From Serratia nevei (GTDB lineage Bacteria; Pseudomonadota; Gammaproteobacteria; Enterobacterales; Enterobacteriaceae): a stretch of 64,000 nucleotides of DNA. Shown here in pieces: positions 38,275-49,213 of this stretch. The position numbers and the translations under genes are program-made. The stretch's first letter is position 1. Every line of letters starts with the position of its first letter. The notes under the pieces were generated by a model. It saw only the letters and a list, made by a program, of their open reading frames with translations, did no database searches and was not told the DNA's origin. The DNA lies in NCBI RefSeq assembly GCF_037948395.1, contig NZ_CP149940.1, forward strand, positions 1,240,001 to 1,304,000, given 5' to 3'.

Positions 38275-39441
38275 ATGAATTTACACGAATATCAGGCAAA
38301 ACAGCTGTTTGCTCGGTATGGCATGCCGGCACCAACCGGTTACGCCTGTACCACTCCGCGTGAAGCAGAAGAAGCCGCATCCAAAATCGGCTCCGGCCCG
38401 TGGGTGGTGAAATGTCAGGTTCATGCTGGCGGCCGCGGTAAAGCGGGCGGCGTTAAAGTCGTCAACAGCAAAGAAGATATCCGTGCTTTCGCGGAAGCCT
38501 GGTTGGGCAAGCGTCTGGTGACTTACCAGACTGACGCGCTGGGCCAGCCGGTTCACCAGATCCTGGTAGAAGCGGCGACCGACATCGATAAAGAGCTGTA
38601 CCTGGGCGCGGTAGTGGATCGTTCTACCCGTCGCGTGGTGTTCATGGCGTCTACCGAAGGCGGCGTGGAAATTGAGAAGGTGGCGGAAGAAACCCCTGAA
38701 CTGATCCACAAAATGACCATCGATCCGCTGGCGGGTCCACAGCCTTATCAGGGCCGTGAGCTGGCTTTCAAACTGGGCCTGACCGGTAAGCAAGTCAGCC
38801 AGTTCGCCAAGATCTTCATGGGTCTGGCGACGCTGTTCCTGGAGCGCGACCTGGCGATGGTTGAGATCAACCCGCTGGTGATCACCAAGCAGGGCGATCT
38901 GGTGTGCCTGGACGGCAAACTGGGCGCCGACGGCAACGCCCTGTTCCGCCAGCCGGAACTGCGTGAAATGCGTGACCCTTCCCAGGAAGACGAGCGCGAA
39001 TCCCGTGCGGCTCAGTGGGAGCTGAACTACGTTGCCCTCGACGGCAACATCGGCTGCATGGTTAACGGCGCCGGTCTGGCGATGGGCACCATGGACATCG
39101 TTAAACTGCACGGCGGCGAACCGGCCAACTTCCTGGACGTTGGCGGCGGCGCGACTAAAGAGCGCGTGACCGAAGCGTTCAAAATCATCCTGTCCGACGA
39201 CAAGGTGAAAGCGGTTCTGGTTAACATCTTCGGTGGTATCGTACGTTGCGATCTGATCGCCGACGGCATCATCGGCGCAGTGGCCGAAGTGGGCGTTAAC
39301 GTCCCGGTCGTAGTGCGCTTGGAAGGGAACAACGCCGAACTGGGCGCCAAGAAACTGGCGGACAGCGGCCTGAATATCATTGCTGCGACCAGCCTGACTG
39401 ATGCGGCTCAGCAAGTTGTTGCAGCAGTGGAGGGTAAATAA
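38275..39441 (+). CDS. sucC: Succinyl-CoA synthetase beta subunit (ADP-forming)
   Basis: A 388-residue ATP-grasp subunit that makes ATP from succinyl-CoA together with SucD. It begins [18 protein letters not shown]. The nucleotide and Mg site includes [16 protein letters not shown] and MVEINPLV, and the C-terminal part has [14 protein letters not shown]. Length equals E. coli SucC. Its stop overlaps the sucD ATG (TAATG), coupling the two subunits. Confidence 0.98.
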   Translation: MNLHEYQAKQLFARYGMPAPTGYACTTPREAEEAASKIGSGPWVVKCQVHAGGRGKAGGVKVVNSKEDIRAFAEAWLGKRLVTYQTDALGQPVHQILVEAATDIDKELYLGAVVDRSTRRVVFMASTEGGVEIEKVAEETPELIHKMTIDPLAGPQPYQGRELAFKLGLTGKQVSQFAKIFMGLATLFLERDLAMVEINPLVITKQGDLVCLDGKLGADGNALFRQPELREMRDPSQEDERESRAAQWELNYVALDGNIGCMVNGAGLAMGTMDIVKLHGGEPANFLDVGGGATKERVTEAFKIILSDDKVKAVLVNIFGGIVRCDLIADGIIGAVAEVGVNVPVVVRLEGNNAELGAKKLADSGLNIIAATSLTDAAQQVVAAVEGK

Positions 39442-40313
39442 TGTCCATTTTAATCGATAAGAACACCAAAGTAATTTGCCAGGGCTTCACCGGTAGCCAG
39501 GGGACTTTCCACTCCGAACAAGCTATCGCTTACGGCACCAAAATGGTTGGCGGCGTAACCCCGGGCAAAGGCGGCACTCAGCACCTGGGCCTGCCGGTGT
39601 TCAACACCGTGCGCGAAGCGGTTGAAGCGACCGGTGCGACGGCCTCGGTCATCTACGTTCCAGCGCCGTTCTGCAAAGACTCCATCCTGGAAGCGATCGA
39701 TGCCGGCATCAAACTGATCATCACCATCACCGAAGGCATCCCGACCCTGGACATGCTGACCGTGAAAGTGAAGCTGGACGAAGCCGGCGTGCGCATGATC
39801 GGGCCGAACTGCCCTGGCGTGATCACCCCAGGCGAGTGCAAAATCGGCATCATGCCTGGCCACATCCACCTGCCGGGCAAAGTGGGCATCGTTTCCCGCT
39901 CCGGTACCCTGACCTATGAAGCGGTGAAACAAACCACCGATGCCGGTCTGGGCCAGTCTACCTGCGTGGGCATCGGCGGCGACCCGATCCCGGGCTCCAA
40001 CTTCATCGATATCCTGAAGATGTTCCAGCAGGATCCGCAGACCGAAGCGATCGTGATGATCGGTGAGATCGGCGGCAGCGCTGAAGAAGAAGCGGCAGCT
40101 TACATCAAAGAACACGTCACCAAACCGGTTGTCGGCTACATCGCCGGCGTGACCGCGCCGAAAGGCAAGCGTATGGGCCACGCGGGCGCCATCATCGCAG
40201 GTGGCAAAGGCACGGCGGACGAGAAGTTTGCTGCGCTGGAAGCGGCGGGCGTGAAAACCGTTCGCAGCCTGGCGGACATCGGCGACGCGGTAAAAGCGGT
40301 GCTGAAGCGCTAA
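39441..40313 (+). CDS. sucD: Succinyl-CoA synthetase alpha subunit
   Basis: A 290-residue subunit with an N-terminal CoA-binding Rossmann domain ([17 protein letters not shown]) and the [20 protein letters not shown] block. The phosphohistidine loop [19 protein letters not shown] puts the active-site His near 247. It forms the heterotetramer with SucC, overlaps sucC by one base and ends the ten-gene TCA run before a strong terminator. Confidence 0.98.
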   Translation: MSILIDKNTKVICQGFTGSQGTFHSEQAIAYGTKMVGGVTPGKGGTQHLGLPVFNTVREAVEATGATASVIYVPAPFCKDSILEAIDAGIKLIITITEGIPTLDMLTVKVKLDEAGVRMIGPNCPGVITPGECKIGIMPGHIHLPGKVGIVSRSGTLTYEAVKQTTDAGLGQSTCVGIGGDPIPGSNFIDILKMFQQDPQTEAIVMIGEIGGSAEEEAAAYIKEHVTKPVVGYIAGVTAPKGKRMGHAGAIIAGGKGTADEKFAALEAAGVKTVRSLADIGDAVKAVLKR

Positions 40314-40374
40314 GAATTTAGTACGAAATAACAATATCTCGACATGTTTGGCCACCCATTGGGTGGCCTTTTTT
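40314..40374 (+). ncRNA. sucD 3' UTR, candidate SdhX (RybD)-like sRNA
   Basis: About 60 nt follow the sucD stop and end in an intrinsic terminator. In E. coli the same 3' UTR releases the Hfq-binding sRNA SdhX, which targets acetate metabolism. Here the call rests on position and terminator shape, not on a checked seed match. Confidence 0.4.
40350..40374 (+). terminator. sdh-suc operon terminator
   Basis: A perfect 8-bp stem GGCCACCC/GGGTGGCC with a 3-nt loop and six Ts. Confidence 0.93.
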
Positions 40375-40385
40375 ATGGGTGAAGA

Positions 40386-42284
40386 TCAGAAATCGTTGAG
40401 TGCCTTGATCAGCGCGATCCGATCCTGCAGGCGGCGCTGTTGCACCGGATCCGTAGCGGCTTGGCGCTGTTGCTCCAGCGAGGTGAGGGTGGCGCGGTAA
40501 TCATCGGCGTTGCTGAACAGCGCGTCTTTGACGTTGATCGACGCGACGTTGGTGTAGCGGCCGTCGTCGGTGGTCGGTACCTGGATAACGCCTTCATTGA
40601 GCAGCCGTTTGACGATCGCCCGCTGCGGTTCGTACCCCTCCATGCCGATCAGCTTCCAGCGCTGCGGCGGCACGCCCTGATAGTGGCCGTGTTTCACCTC
40701 CGTCAGGTAGCGCAGAGTCAGGTGGCGAATAGTGCCTTCTTCTTCACCGTATTGCGCTTTGCTGTCGAACAGCACCGGGAAGGATTGCCCCTCCAGCGCA
40801 CCACCCTTTTGCGTCAGGTGGCCCATACGGTAACTGTTCATGCCCAGGCGGATCGGCATATCGTCGGTGACCGGCGTGCCGTCCGCCAGGCGCAGGTCGA
40901 CGATGCGCGAGCCGGCAGGTTGGCGCAGGTCGATGGTGTAAGTGACGCCGTCGAAGAAATCATTGGTGGAATATTTGGACGATCGCCGCGCCGGGTTAAA
41001 GCTGTAGGTGACATCGCCCGGCTGCAGCTGATTGAAGTAGCCGGCGGACCACTCCATGTAGCGTTTAAGCGCTTTGCCGTTGAGCTGATACACGGTGATC
41101 TCGCCGCCGGCGTATTGGTAGTTAAAGGCGATGTCCTTGGCCTTGATGTCGCCGACGTCCAGCTTGGCGCGATCGTTGTCGATCTGTAGGGCGATCACCT
41201 GCGCCAGCGGCGCATAGTGGCGGGCGGCCTGCTGGAACAGCGCGCTGATGCCGGTATCCTGCACGTGCACCTGGGGAATGCCGCGGAATTCGTCGGTGGG
41301 CACCAGATCGCTGCCGCTCAGTTTCGCCACGACCCGGTTGGCGTTGGCGCGCAGAATGTCATGGTACGGCTGGTAGAGCGCTTGCATGGCGCTGTCCGGC
41401 GTCATCCCCTTGATGGAGTAGGTGTAGCTGTTTTTGTCGATCAGCGTGAACTTGCCGTCGCGGCGCTCAAACTGCAGATCGATGCGCGACAGCGCGCGGC
41501 CGTATTTATCCGGCTCGGTGATGATGACGCCGTTAACCACCGCTTTGTCGATCTTCACATGCATATGGCCGGCGACGATCGCCGCGAGCTCCGGGTTGGC
41601 GTTGGCTATGTCGGCTACGCCGGTGCCGGGACGCTGATTTTCGTTGTCGATGCCCATATGCGCCACCAGCACGATGGCGTCGACCTGGCCGTCGATTTGC
41701 CTGATGACCTGTTTCACCGCCTGCACCGGATCGGTGAAGTTCAGCCCTTTGATGCGATCGGTGCCCTTGGCGAATTCCGCGGTCATCGGCGTGTCCATGC
41801 CGATAATGCCGATCTTCACGCCCTGGCGTTCGACGATGGTGTAGGCGGGCAGATAGGGCTTGCCGTTGTCCCAGACGATATTGCCCGCCAGCGCCGCGCC
41901 CTTGAACTGCTTGAGCGGGGTGGCCAGCACCGGCAGGCCGAAGTCGAACTCGTGGTTGCCCATCACCCAGACATCGTAATTGAGCGCGTTGAGGCCCAGC
42001 ATCATCGGGCTGACGGCCTCATGCTTGAAGGTTTCGACGAAGTTGCCCTGAATGGTGTCGCCGGCGTCCACCAGGATCAGGTTGGGCTGCTCGGCCCGCA
42101 CTTTTTTGATCTGGGTGGCTATCTGGCTCAGGCTGCCCGCCAGATTTTCCGTGTCGCTGGCGTAGTCCCAGGGCACGAAGGTGCCGTGCAGATCGGAGGT
42201 GCCCAGCAGGGTGATATTTACCGTTTCGGCGGCCATGGCGTTTCCCGAGAGTCCCAAGACAGAGGCAAAGATGATTTTTTTCAT
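40386..42284 (-). CDS. Periplasmic bifunctional metallophosphatase/5'-nucleotidase
   Basis: A 632-residue UshA/CpdB-type protein with a signal peptide (MKKIIFASVLGLSGNAMA). The calcineurin-like N-domain has LLGTSDLHG, VDAGDTIQG, MGNHEFDFG, VAHMG and AGHMHVKI, the full set of two-metal ligands. The C-terminal 5'-nucleotidase domain (about 345-560) has NYQYAGGEITVYQLNGKAL and the substrate-binding FNPARRSSKYS region. It probably hydrolyses nucleotides or cyclic nucleotides in the periplasm; the exact substrate is not visible. It lies where E. coli has mngRAB, between sucD and cydA. Confidence 0.88.
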   Translation of the reverse strand: MKKIIFASVLGLSGNAMAAETVNITLLGTSDLHGTFVPWDYASDTENLAGSLSQIATQIKKVRAEQPNLILVDAGDTIQGNFVETFKHEAVSPMMLGLNALNYDVWVMGNHEFDFGLPVLATPLKQFKGAALAGNIVWDNGKPYLPAYTIVERQGVKIGIIGMDTPMTAEFAKGTDRIKGLNFTDPVQAVKQVIRQIDGQVDAIVLVAHMGIDNENQRPGTGVADIANANPELAAIVAGHMHVKIDKAVVNGVIITEPDKYGRALSRIDLQFERRDGKFTLIDKNSYTYSIKGMTPDSAMQALYQPYHDILRANANRVVAKLSGSDLVPTDEFRGIPQVHVQDTGISALFQQAARHYAPLAQVIALQIDNDRAKLDVGDIKAKDIAFNYQYAGGEITVYQLNGKALKRYMEWSAGYFNQLQPGDVTYSFNPARRSSKYSTNDFFDGVTYTIDLRQPAGSRIVDLRLADGTPVTDDMPIRLGMNSYRMGHLTQKGGALEGQSFPVLFDSKAQYGEEEGTIRHLTLRYLTEVKHGHYQGVPPQRWKLIGMEGYEPQRAIVKRLLNEGVIQVPTTDDGRYTNVASINVKDALFSNADDYRATLTSLEQQRQAATDPVQQRRLQDRIALIKALNDF

Positions 42285-42306
42285 AAGTTATTGTCACTCA
42301 ATGCAA

Positions 42307-42335
42307 TTTTAACATAAGTGGTCATTTTGCTACAA
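42307..42335 (-). promoter_or_regulatory. Promoter of the nucleotidase gene
   Basis: On the minus strand, -35 TTGTAG and -10 TTAAAA have a 17-bp spacer, about 25 bp before the ATG. Confidence 0.45.
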
Positions 42336-42612
42336 AATCGCAACCTTTACGATCCCATCGCGAGAAATAGACTAATATTGGAGAGAGATTTGTTGTTTTG
42401 TGACTGCTATCACTGTCACGGCTTATTGGAAATAAAAGGTTAATTATGTCGCATAATAAGCGCGTAATAATACAATGGCGGCCCTTTTAAATTACATTTA
42501 TTTAACACAAAAATATCATTAAAAAACAATTAAACCATTGCGCAACATGACCCTAAGAAAATTATGCGAAATGTGCTGATGAATATGGAAATAAGATGCG
42601 GATAGGCTTAAA

Positions 42613-42626
42613 TTGTCTCAGATCAA
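42613..42626 (+). promoter_or_regulatory. FNR-like site upstream of cydA
   Basis: TTGTCTCAGATCAA matches the FNR consensus TTGAT-N4-ATCAA at eight of ten positions. Confidence 0.4.
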
Positions 42627-42967
42627 ATTAGCCCGAAGTACCTCTTTCGGCTAAGATTTGACCTGTAACCAAAAGTCTAACCCACGTCACGTAAAAACCT
42701 ATTTATTGTGTGGGATTGGGCGAGTATCATCCATGTTGTGATTATGGATGGTTGATCTTGTTGCATTTGTTACCCGTTGTCGGTTTTCAGTGGCGTGCTT
42801 GTCGGCGGCCCGAGGGGCTATTGGCCGAGTGTGCGGTTGAAAGCGGAGAAGCTGGATCAAATTTGTTGTGTTTAAGGGCATTCACTGCGGGGCGTTACTG
42901 GCGGCTTTGAAAGAGGCGTGCCGATAACCGCGTGTCGGAGTCTTCCTGCGAGGAGCAAGGAGTCAAG

Positions 42968-44536
42968 ATGTTTGATATTGTCGAACTGTCGCGCTTACAG
43001 TTTGCTTTAACGGCGATGTACCATTTCTTATTTGTCCCATTAACGCTCGGTATGGCGTTCTTGCTGGCAATTATGGAAACGGTATATGTCCTGTCTGGCA
43101 AACAAATCTATAAAGACATGACCAAATTCTGGGGAAAGTTATTTGCGATTAACTTTGCTCTGGGTGTGGCCACCGGTTTGACCATGGAGTTCCAGTTCGG
43201 GACTAACTGGTCGTATTTCTCTCACTACGTCGGCGATATCTTCGGGGCCCCTCTGGCTATCGAAGGTCTGATGGCGTTCTTCCTTGAATCGACGCTGGTC
43301 GGCCTGTTCTTCTTCGGCTGGGATCGTCTGAGCAAGGTGCAGCACATGGCGGTAACCTGGTTCGTGGCCCTCGGCTCCAACCTGTCCGCGCTGTGGATCC
43401 TGGTCGCCAACGGCTGGATGCAGAACCCGATCGCTTCGGATTTCAACTTCGAAACCATGCGCATGGAGATGGTCAGCTTCTCCGAACTGGTGCTTAACCC
43501 GGTTGCGCAGGTGAAATTCGTTCACACCGTGGCTTCCGGCTACACCTGTGGCGCGATGTTCGTTCTGGGCATCAGCTCCTACTACCTGCTGAAAGGCCGC
43601 GACATCGCCTTCGCCAAGCGCTCCTTCGCCATCGCTGCCAGCTTCGGTATGGCTGCCATTCTGTCCGTTATCGTTCTGGGTGATGAATCCGGCTACGAAA
43701 TGGGCGACGTGCAGAAAACCAAACTGGCCGCTATCGAAGCGGAATGGGACACCCAACCGGCGCCGGCGTCCTTCACCCTGTTCGGCATTCCCGATCAGGA
43801 CAAGATGGAAAACTCCTTCTCTATTCAGATCCCGTATGCGCTTGGCCTGATCGCCACCCGCTCCACGGACACTCAGGTCACCGGCCTGAAAGATCTGATG
43901 GCGCAGCATGAAGTGCGTATCCGCAACGGGATGAAAGCCTACCAGCTGCTGGAAGAGCTGCGCGGCGGCAACACCGATCCTGCGGTGCGCGCCGAATTCA
44001 ACAAAACCAAGCAAGACCTGGGCTACGGCATGCTGCTGAAGCGCTATACCCCGAACGTCACCGACGCGACGGAAGCGCAGATCCAGCTGGCGACCAAGGA
44101 CTCCATTCCGCGCGTGGCGCCGCTGTACTTCGCCTTCCGCATCATGGTGGCCTGTGGCGTGATCATGCTGTTGATCATCGGCCTGTCGTTCTGGAACGTG
44201 ATCCGCGGCCGCATCGGCCAGAAAAAATGGCTGCACCGCGCGGCACTGTACGGTTTGCCGCTGCCTTGGATCGCGATCGAGTCCGGCTGGTTCGTGGCGG
44301 AATACGGCCGTCAACCGTGGGCGATTGGTGAGGTGCTGCCGACGGCGGTCGCCAACTCTTCGCTGACCGCGGGCGACATTCTGTTCTCGATGGGGCTGAT
44401 CTGCGGCTTGTACACCCTGTTCCTGGTGGCTGAATTGTACCTGATGTTCAAGTTTGCGCGTCTGGGTCCAAGCAGCCTGAAAACCGGCCGCTATCACTTT
44501 GAACAACCGACTGCCGCCGTGCAGGAAGCGCGCTAA
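42968..44536 (+). CDS. cydA: Cytochrome bd-I ubiquinol oxidase subunit I
   Basis: A 522-residue membrane subunit, the length of E. coli CydA, reducing O2 with electrons from ubiquinol. Haem ligand His19 ([15 protein letters not shown]) is in place, with the other ligands in the [15 protein letters not shown] and later segments. The Q-loop for quinol binding lies around 250-380 and includes [21 protein letters not shown] (near 265-285). The ATG encoding [11 protein letters not shown] has AAGGAG upstream; the frame extends 12 codons further without support. It is 14 bp before cydB. Confidence 0.98.
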   Translation: MFDIVELSRLQFALTAMYHFLFVPLTLGMAFLLAIMETVYVLSGKQIYKDMTKFWGKLFAINFALGVATGLTMEFQFGTNWSYFSHYVGDIFGAPLAIEGLMAFFLESTLVGLFFFGWDRLSKVQHMAVTWFVALGSNLSALWILVANGWMQNPIASDFNFETMRMEMVSFSELVLNPVAQVKFVHTVASGYTCGAMFVLGISSYYLLKGRDIAFAKRSFAIAASFGMAAILSVIVLGDESGYEMGDVQKTKLAAIEAEWDTQPAPASFTLFGIPDQDKMENSFSIQIPYALGLIATRSTDTQVTGLKDLMAQHEVRIRNGMKAYQLLEELRGGNTDPAVRAEFNKTKQDLGYGMLLKRYTPNVTDATEAQIQLATKDSIPRVAPLYFAFRIMVACGVIMLLIIGLSFWNVIRGRIGQKKWLHRAALYGLPLPWIAIESGWFVAEYGRQPWAIGEVLPTAVANSSLTAGDILFSMGLICGLYTLFLVAELYLMFKFARLGPSSLKTGRYHFEQPTAAVQEAR

Positions 44537-44550
44537 ACAGGAGTCCACGT

Positions 44551-45690
44551 ATGTTTGACTATGAAGTACTGCGATTTATTTGGTGGGTCCTGGTTGGCGT
44601 ACTGCTGATCGGCTTCGCCGTCACCGACGGTTTCGACATGGGCGTCGGCATTCTGGTGCGCATCATCGGGAAAACCGATACCGAGCGCCGGGTGATGATC
44701 AACTCCATCGCCCCGCACTGGGACGGTAACCAGGTGTGGCTGATCACCGCCGGCGGCGCGCTGTTCGCCGCCTGGCCGATGGTCTACGCAGCGGCCTTCT
44801 CCGGCTTCTACGTTGCCATGATCCTGGTGCTGGCCGCCTTGTTCTTCCGCCCGGTCGGTTTCGACTACCGCTCCAAGCTGGAGAGCAGCCGCTGGCGCAA
44901 CATGTGGGACTGGGGCATCTTCATCGGCTCCTTCGTGCCTGCCGTGGTATTCGGCGTGGCGTTCGGCAACCTGCTGCAGGGCGTGCCGTTCCACATGGAC
45001 GAGTACATGCGCCTGTTCTATACCGGCAACTTCTTCCAACTGCTGAATCCGTTCGGTCTGTTGGCGGGCGTGGTCAGCCTGACCATGCTGGTTACCCAGG
45101 GGGCGACCTACCTGCAAATGCGCACCACCGGCGAGATCCACCTGCGTTCACGCGCTGCGGCGCAGATCGCGACGCTGATCATGGCGGTATGCTTCCTGCT
45201 GGCGGGCGTATGGCTGGTGAAAGGCATCGACGGCTTCGTCGTGACGTCGGCGCTGGACACCCTGGCGGAATCCAACCCGATGCGTAAAGAAGTGGCGCAT
45301 CAGGCCGGTGCCTGGTTGATCAACTTCAACAAGTATCCGCTGCTGTGGGCGTTGCCTGCGCTGGGCGTGGTGCTGCCGTTGTTCACCATCCTGTTCTCGC
45401 GTCTGGAGAAAGGCGCACTGGCGTTCGTCACCTCGTCGCTGACCATCGCCTGCGTCATCCTCACCGCCGGGGTCACCATGTTCCCGTTCGTGATGCCGTC
45501 CAGCACCGTGCCTAACGTCAGCCTGACCATGTGGGACGCGACGTCGAGCCTGTTGACGCTGAAAGTGATGACCGTCGTGGCGGCGATCTTCGTGCCTATC
45601 GTTTTGGCGTACACCAGCTGGTCGTACTACAAAATGTTCGGTCGCCTCGACAAGAACTACATCGAAAACAACAAGCATTCGCTGTACTAA
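44551..45690 (+). CDS. cydB: Cytochrome bd-I ubiquinol oxidase subunit II
   Basis: A 379-residue membrane protein with about nine helices. It starts MFDYEVLRFIWWVLVGVLL and carries GFAVTDGFDMGVGIL, with Asp residues of the proton path, and NSIAPHWDGNQVWLITAGGA. It partners CydA. The gene follows cydA by 14 bp and precedes cydX by 17 bp. Confidence 0.98.
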   Translation: MFDYEVLRFIWWVLVGVLLIGFAVTDGFDMGVGILVRIIGKTDTERRVMINSIAPHWDGNQVWLITAGGALFAAWPMVYAAAFSGFYVAMILVLAALFFRPVGFDYRSKLESSRWRNMWDWGIFIGSFVPAVVFGVAFGNLLQGVPFHMDEYMRLFYTGNFFQLLNPFGLLAGVVSLTMLVTQGATYLQMRTTGEIHLRSRAAAQIATLIMAVCFLLAGVWLVKGIDGFVVTSALDTLAESNPMRKEVAHQAGAWLINFNKYPLLWALPALGVVLPLFTILFSRLEKGALAFVTSSLTIACVILTAGVTMFPFVMPSSTVPNVSLTMWDATSSLLTLKVMTVVAAIFVPIVLAYTSWSYYKMFGRLDKNYIENNKHSLY

Positions 45691-45707
45691 GGATAAGGAG
45701 CTAAACC

Positions 45708-45821
45708 ATGTGGTATTTTGCCTGGATTCTCGGAACGCTTCTTGCCTGCGCCTTCGGCATCATCACGGCGCTGGCGCTTGAGCAGAGCGAAGCGACCAAA
45801 GCTCAGCAAGACGGTAAGTGA
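45708..45821 (+). CDS. cydX: Cytochrome bd-I accessory subunit CydX
   Basis: A 37-residue single-helix subunit, the same length as E. coli CydX. It starts MWYFAWILGTLLAC and includes the conserved ITALALE segment whose Glu contacts the haem region. ATAAGGAG lies before the ATG. The stop overlaps the ybgE ATG (TGATG). It stabilises the oxidase haems. Confidence 0.95.
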   Translation: MWYFAWILGTLLACAFGIITALALEQSEATKAQQDGK

Positions 45822-46117
45822 TGAGCTCGTCCGTGATTGACAAGCTGTACGCTGTCACCGACAAGGGCCCGATCCGGGCCCTTTCCCTGGTGTTGGCGTT
45901 GATTTTGGCGGGGTGCGTGTTCTGGGATCCGACGCGTTTCGCCGCCAAAACCAGCTCGCTGGAGATTTGGGAAGGGCTGCTGCTGATTTGGGCGGTGTGC
46001 GCCGGGGTGATCCACGGTTTCGGATTCCGCCCGCAGCGTAGCATCTGGCGCGCTTTTTTCGCGCCGCTTCCCGCAATTGTGATCCTGTGCGCAGGATTAC
46101 TTTACGTTTCTTTATAA
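45821..46117 (+). CDS. ybgE: YbgE family inner-membrane protein of the cyd operon
   Basis: A 98-residue protein with three predicted membrane helices (about 19-36, 48-66, 78-97). It has the family motif VFWDPTRFAAKTSSLEIWEG and GVIHGFGFRP. It is always encoded with cydABX in enterobacteria but its role is undefined. The start is the ATG overlapping the cydX stop; a GTG one codon earlier is less likely. Confidence 0.92.
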   Translation: MSSSVIDKLYAVTDKGPIRALSLVLALILAGCVFWDPTRFAAKTSSLEIWEGLLLIWAVCAGVIHGFGFRPQRSIWRAFFAPLPAIVILCAGLLYVSL

Positions 46118-46137
46118 TCTCCCTGATGTCCCCACGT

Positions 46138-46166
46138 TATGGGCCCTCACGGCCCATAATTATTTT
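46138..46166 (+). terminator. cyd operon terminator
   Basis: A near-perfect stem TATGGGCC/GGCCCATA is followed by ATTATTTT, 20 bp after ybgE. Confidence 0.65.
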
Positions 46167-46186
46167 CATTCCCATCTTGTAACCCA

Positions 46187-46215
46187 TTCCCAACCCGATC
46201 CGTCTTGCGTATAGT
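46187..46215 (+). promoter_or_regulatory. ybgC-tol operon promoter
   Basis: -10 TATAGT and a weak -35 TTCCCA with a 17-bp spacer, about 33 bp before ybgC. Confidence 0.45.
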
Positions 46216-46247
46216 AGCAGCGTTAAATTGCATTGCTGGGAAGTAGA

Positions 46248-47332
<1,085 letters not shown>

Positions 47333-47344
47333 GTAGGAGGTAGC

Positions 47345-47773
47345 ATGGCGAGAGTACGTGGACGTAGTCGGCGCGAGCTGAAGTCCGAAATTAACATCGT
47401 TCCGCTGCTCGACGTGTTGCTGGTGCTGCTGCTGATCTTTATGGCAACCGCGCCAATCATCACGCAGAGCGTGGAGGTTGACCTGCCGGACGCCACCGAT
47501 TCCAAAACGGTGTCCAGCGATGACAATCCGCCGGTGATCCTCGAGGTTTCCGGCGTAGGTCAATACACCCTGGTGGTGGATCACAACCGTATGGAGCTGC
47601 TGCCGCCTGAGCAAGTCGCGGCCGAAGCCAAGTCGCGTTTGGCGGCTAACCCGAAAACGGTCTTTTTGATCGGCGGTGCGAAGGAAGTCCCTTACGATGA
47701 GATTATCAAGGCATTGAATATTCTCCATCAGGCGGGCGTGGCTTCCGTGGGGCTGATGACCCAGCCGATCTGA
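47345..47773 (+). CDS. tolR: Tol-Pal system protein TolR
   Basis: A 142-residue ExbD-family protein, the same length as in E. coli. One membrane helix (about 18-38) carries the essential Asp in IVPLLDVLLVLLLIFM. The periplasmic domain follows, with the D-box-like C-terminus IIKALNILHQAGVASVGLMT. RBS AGGAGG lies upstream. It is 12 bp after tolQ. Confidence 0.97.
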   Translation: MARVRGRSRRELKSEINIVPLLDVLLVLLLIFMATAPIITQSVEVDLPDATDSKTVSSDDNPPVILEVSGVGQYTLVVDHNRMELLPPEQVAAEAKSRLAANPKTVFLIGGAKEVPYDEIIKALNILHQAGVASVGLMTQPI

Positions 47774-47794
47774 CCGTAAGGCGAACGGCAACCC

Positions 47795-47820
47795 GGTTCC
47801 TGCGCTGCGGCCCAGGAACC
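47795..47820 (+). repeat. Hairpin between tolR and tolA
   Basis: Stem GGTTCCTG/CAGGAACC with a 10-nt loop and no T-run, in the 81-bp tolR-tolA gap. It possibly modulates tolA expression or mRNA decay. Confidence 0.45.
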
Positions 47821-47854
47821 CCGTATAAGCAACACCAGTTTTTGGGAATCTATT

Positions 47855-49081
47855 TTGGTAAAGGCAACTGAGCAAAACGATAAGCTGAACCGCGCCGTTA
47901 TTGTTTCGGTCGTTCTGCACTTCATATTGATTGCCCTGCTGATTTGGGGATCGCTGCAGGAAAAGGTCGACATGGGCGCCGGCGGTGGCGGTGATGGCAC
48001 CGTGGTGGGCGCAGTGATGGTCGATCCTGGCGCGGTGGTGGAGCAATACAACCGCCAGCAGCAGCAGAGCAACGATGCGCAGCGTGCCGAGAAGCAGCGC
48101 CAGAAAAAGGCGGAGCAACAGGCCGAAGAGCTTCAGCAGAAGCAGGCGGAGCAACAGCAGCGCCTGAAGGAGCTGGAGAAAGAGCGTTTGGCGGCGCAGG
48201 AGAAAGCTGCGCAGGACGCCAAGGCGCAGGCTGAGCAACAGCAGAAGGCAGCGGAGCAGCAGAAACAGGCCGCCGAGCAGCAAAAAGCGGCGGAAGCCGC
48301 CGCAGCCAAGGCCAAAGAGCAACAGAAGGTCGCCGAAGCCGCCGCCGCCAAGGCGAAGGCCGAAGCGGAAAAGGTCGCCAAGGCACAGGCGGACGCGCAG
48401 AAGAAAGCCGAAGCGGAAGCCAAGAAAGAAGCGGCCGCCGCTGCCGCCGCCAAGAAACAGGCGGAAGAGGCGAAGAAAGCCGCGGCGGCTGCCGCAGAGC
48501 AAAAAGCCGCAGAGGCCGCGGAGAAGAAAGCGGCCGCTGAAGCTGAGAAAAAAGCCGCAGCGGAAGCCGAGAAGAAGGCTGCCGCCGAGGCAGAGAAGAA
48601 AGCTGCGGCCGAGAAAGCGGCTGCCGCCAAAAAAGCCGCTGCGGATGCCAAGAAGAAGGCTGCCGCTGAGGCTGCGAAACAATCGGATGAAGTTAGCGAT
48701 CTGTTTGGCGGCCTGGCGGACGGCAAGAACGCGCCGAAAGGCGGCGGTGCTAAATCGAAAGGCGACGGTAAACCGGCCGGGCAGGGCAATGCCAAAGCGG
48801 CTGGGGCCAGCGGGGCGGATATCAGCGGTTATATGGGGCAGATTCAAGGGGCGATTCAGAGCAAGTTCTATGACGCCAGTTCGTTCGCCGGCAAAACCTG
48901 CGACCTGCGTATCAAGCTGGCACCGGACGGCCTGCTGATAAGCGTACAAGCGGCGGGGGGAGATCCTGCTCTGTGTCAAGCAGCAGTGTCTGCCGCCAAG
49001 TTGGCGCATATACCGAAGCCGCCGAGCGATGCCGTTTATCAGCACTTTAAGAATTCTATACTTGAATTCAAGCCGCAATAA
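47855..49081 (+). CDS. tolA: Cell envelope integrity protein TolA
   Basis: A 408-residue protein bridging inner membrane and Pal. Domain I has one membrane helix (about 15-35). Domain II (about 70-285) is a long helix rich in Ala, Lys, Glu and Gln with repeated AEKKAAA units. Domain III, the globular C-terminus, has SGADISGYMGQIQGAIQSKF and a Cys pair in KTCDLRI and DPALCQAA. The start appears to be TTG (encoding M-VKATEQNDKLNRA), since no ATG or GTG fits the family N-terminus. E. coli TolA is 421 residues. Confidence 0.96.
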   Translation: MVKATEQNDKLNRAVIVSVVLHFILIALLIWGSLQEKVDMGAGGGGDGTVVGAVMVDPGAVVEQYNRQQQQSNDAQRAEKQRQKKAEQQAEELQQKQAEQQQRLKELEKERLAAQEKAAQDAKAQAEQQQKAAEQQKQAAEQQKAAEAAAAKAKEQQKVAEAAAAKAKAEAEKVAKAQADAQKKAEAEAKKEAAAAAAAKKQAEEAKKAAAAAAEQKAAEAAEKKAAAEAEKKAAAEAEKKAAAEAEKKAAAEKAAAAKKAAADAKKKAAAEAAKQSDEVSDLFGGLADGKNAPKGGGAKSKGDGKPAGQGNAKAAGASGADISGYMGQIQGAIQSKFYDASSFAGKTCDLRIKLAPDGLLISVQAAGGDPALCQAAVSAAKLAHIPKPPSDAVYQHFKNSILEFKPQ

Positions 49082-49213
49082 CGGTTGATTGAGTGAGTGA
49101 TATCACAGGGATGTACTAAGGTAACCAACAGGGATTATGTAGTTTTACGTAAGTTGGTTTGTTAAAATTCTGCTAATTTATCGCAGGCATCCCGCCTGGA
49201 TAAGGGAGATGAG

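Larger units (their letters stand above)
42285..42967. promoter_or_regulatory. Divergent nucleotidase-cydA control region
   Basis: 683 bp, AT-rich on the left, with no convincing gene. It holds a nucleotidase promoter at 42307-42335, an FNR-like site at 42613 and an imperfect hairpin (TCAAATTAGCC pairing with GGCTAAGATTTGA, 42622-42662). A 300-bp stretch before cydA is suited to oxygen control, as ArcA and FNR act here in E. coli. Confidence 0.5.
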
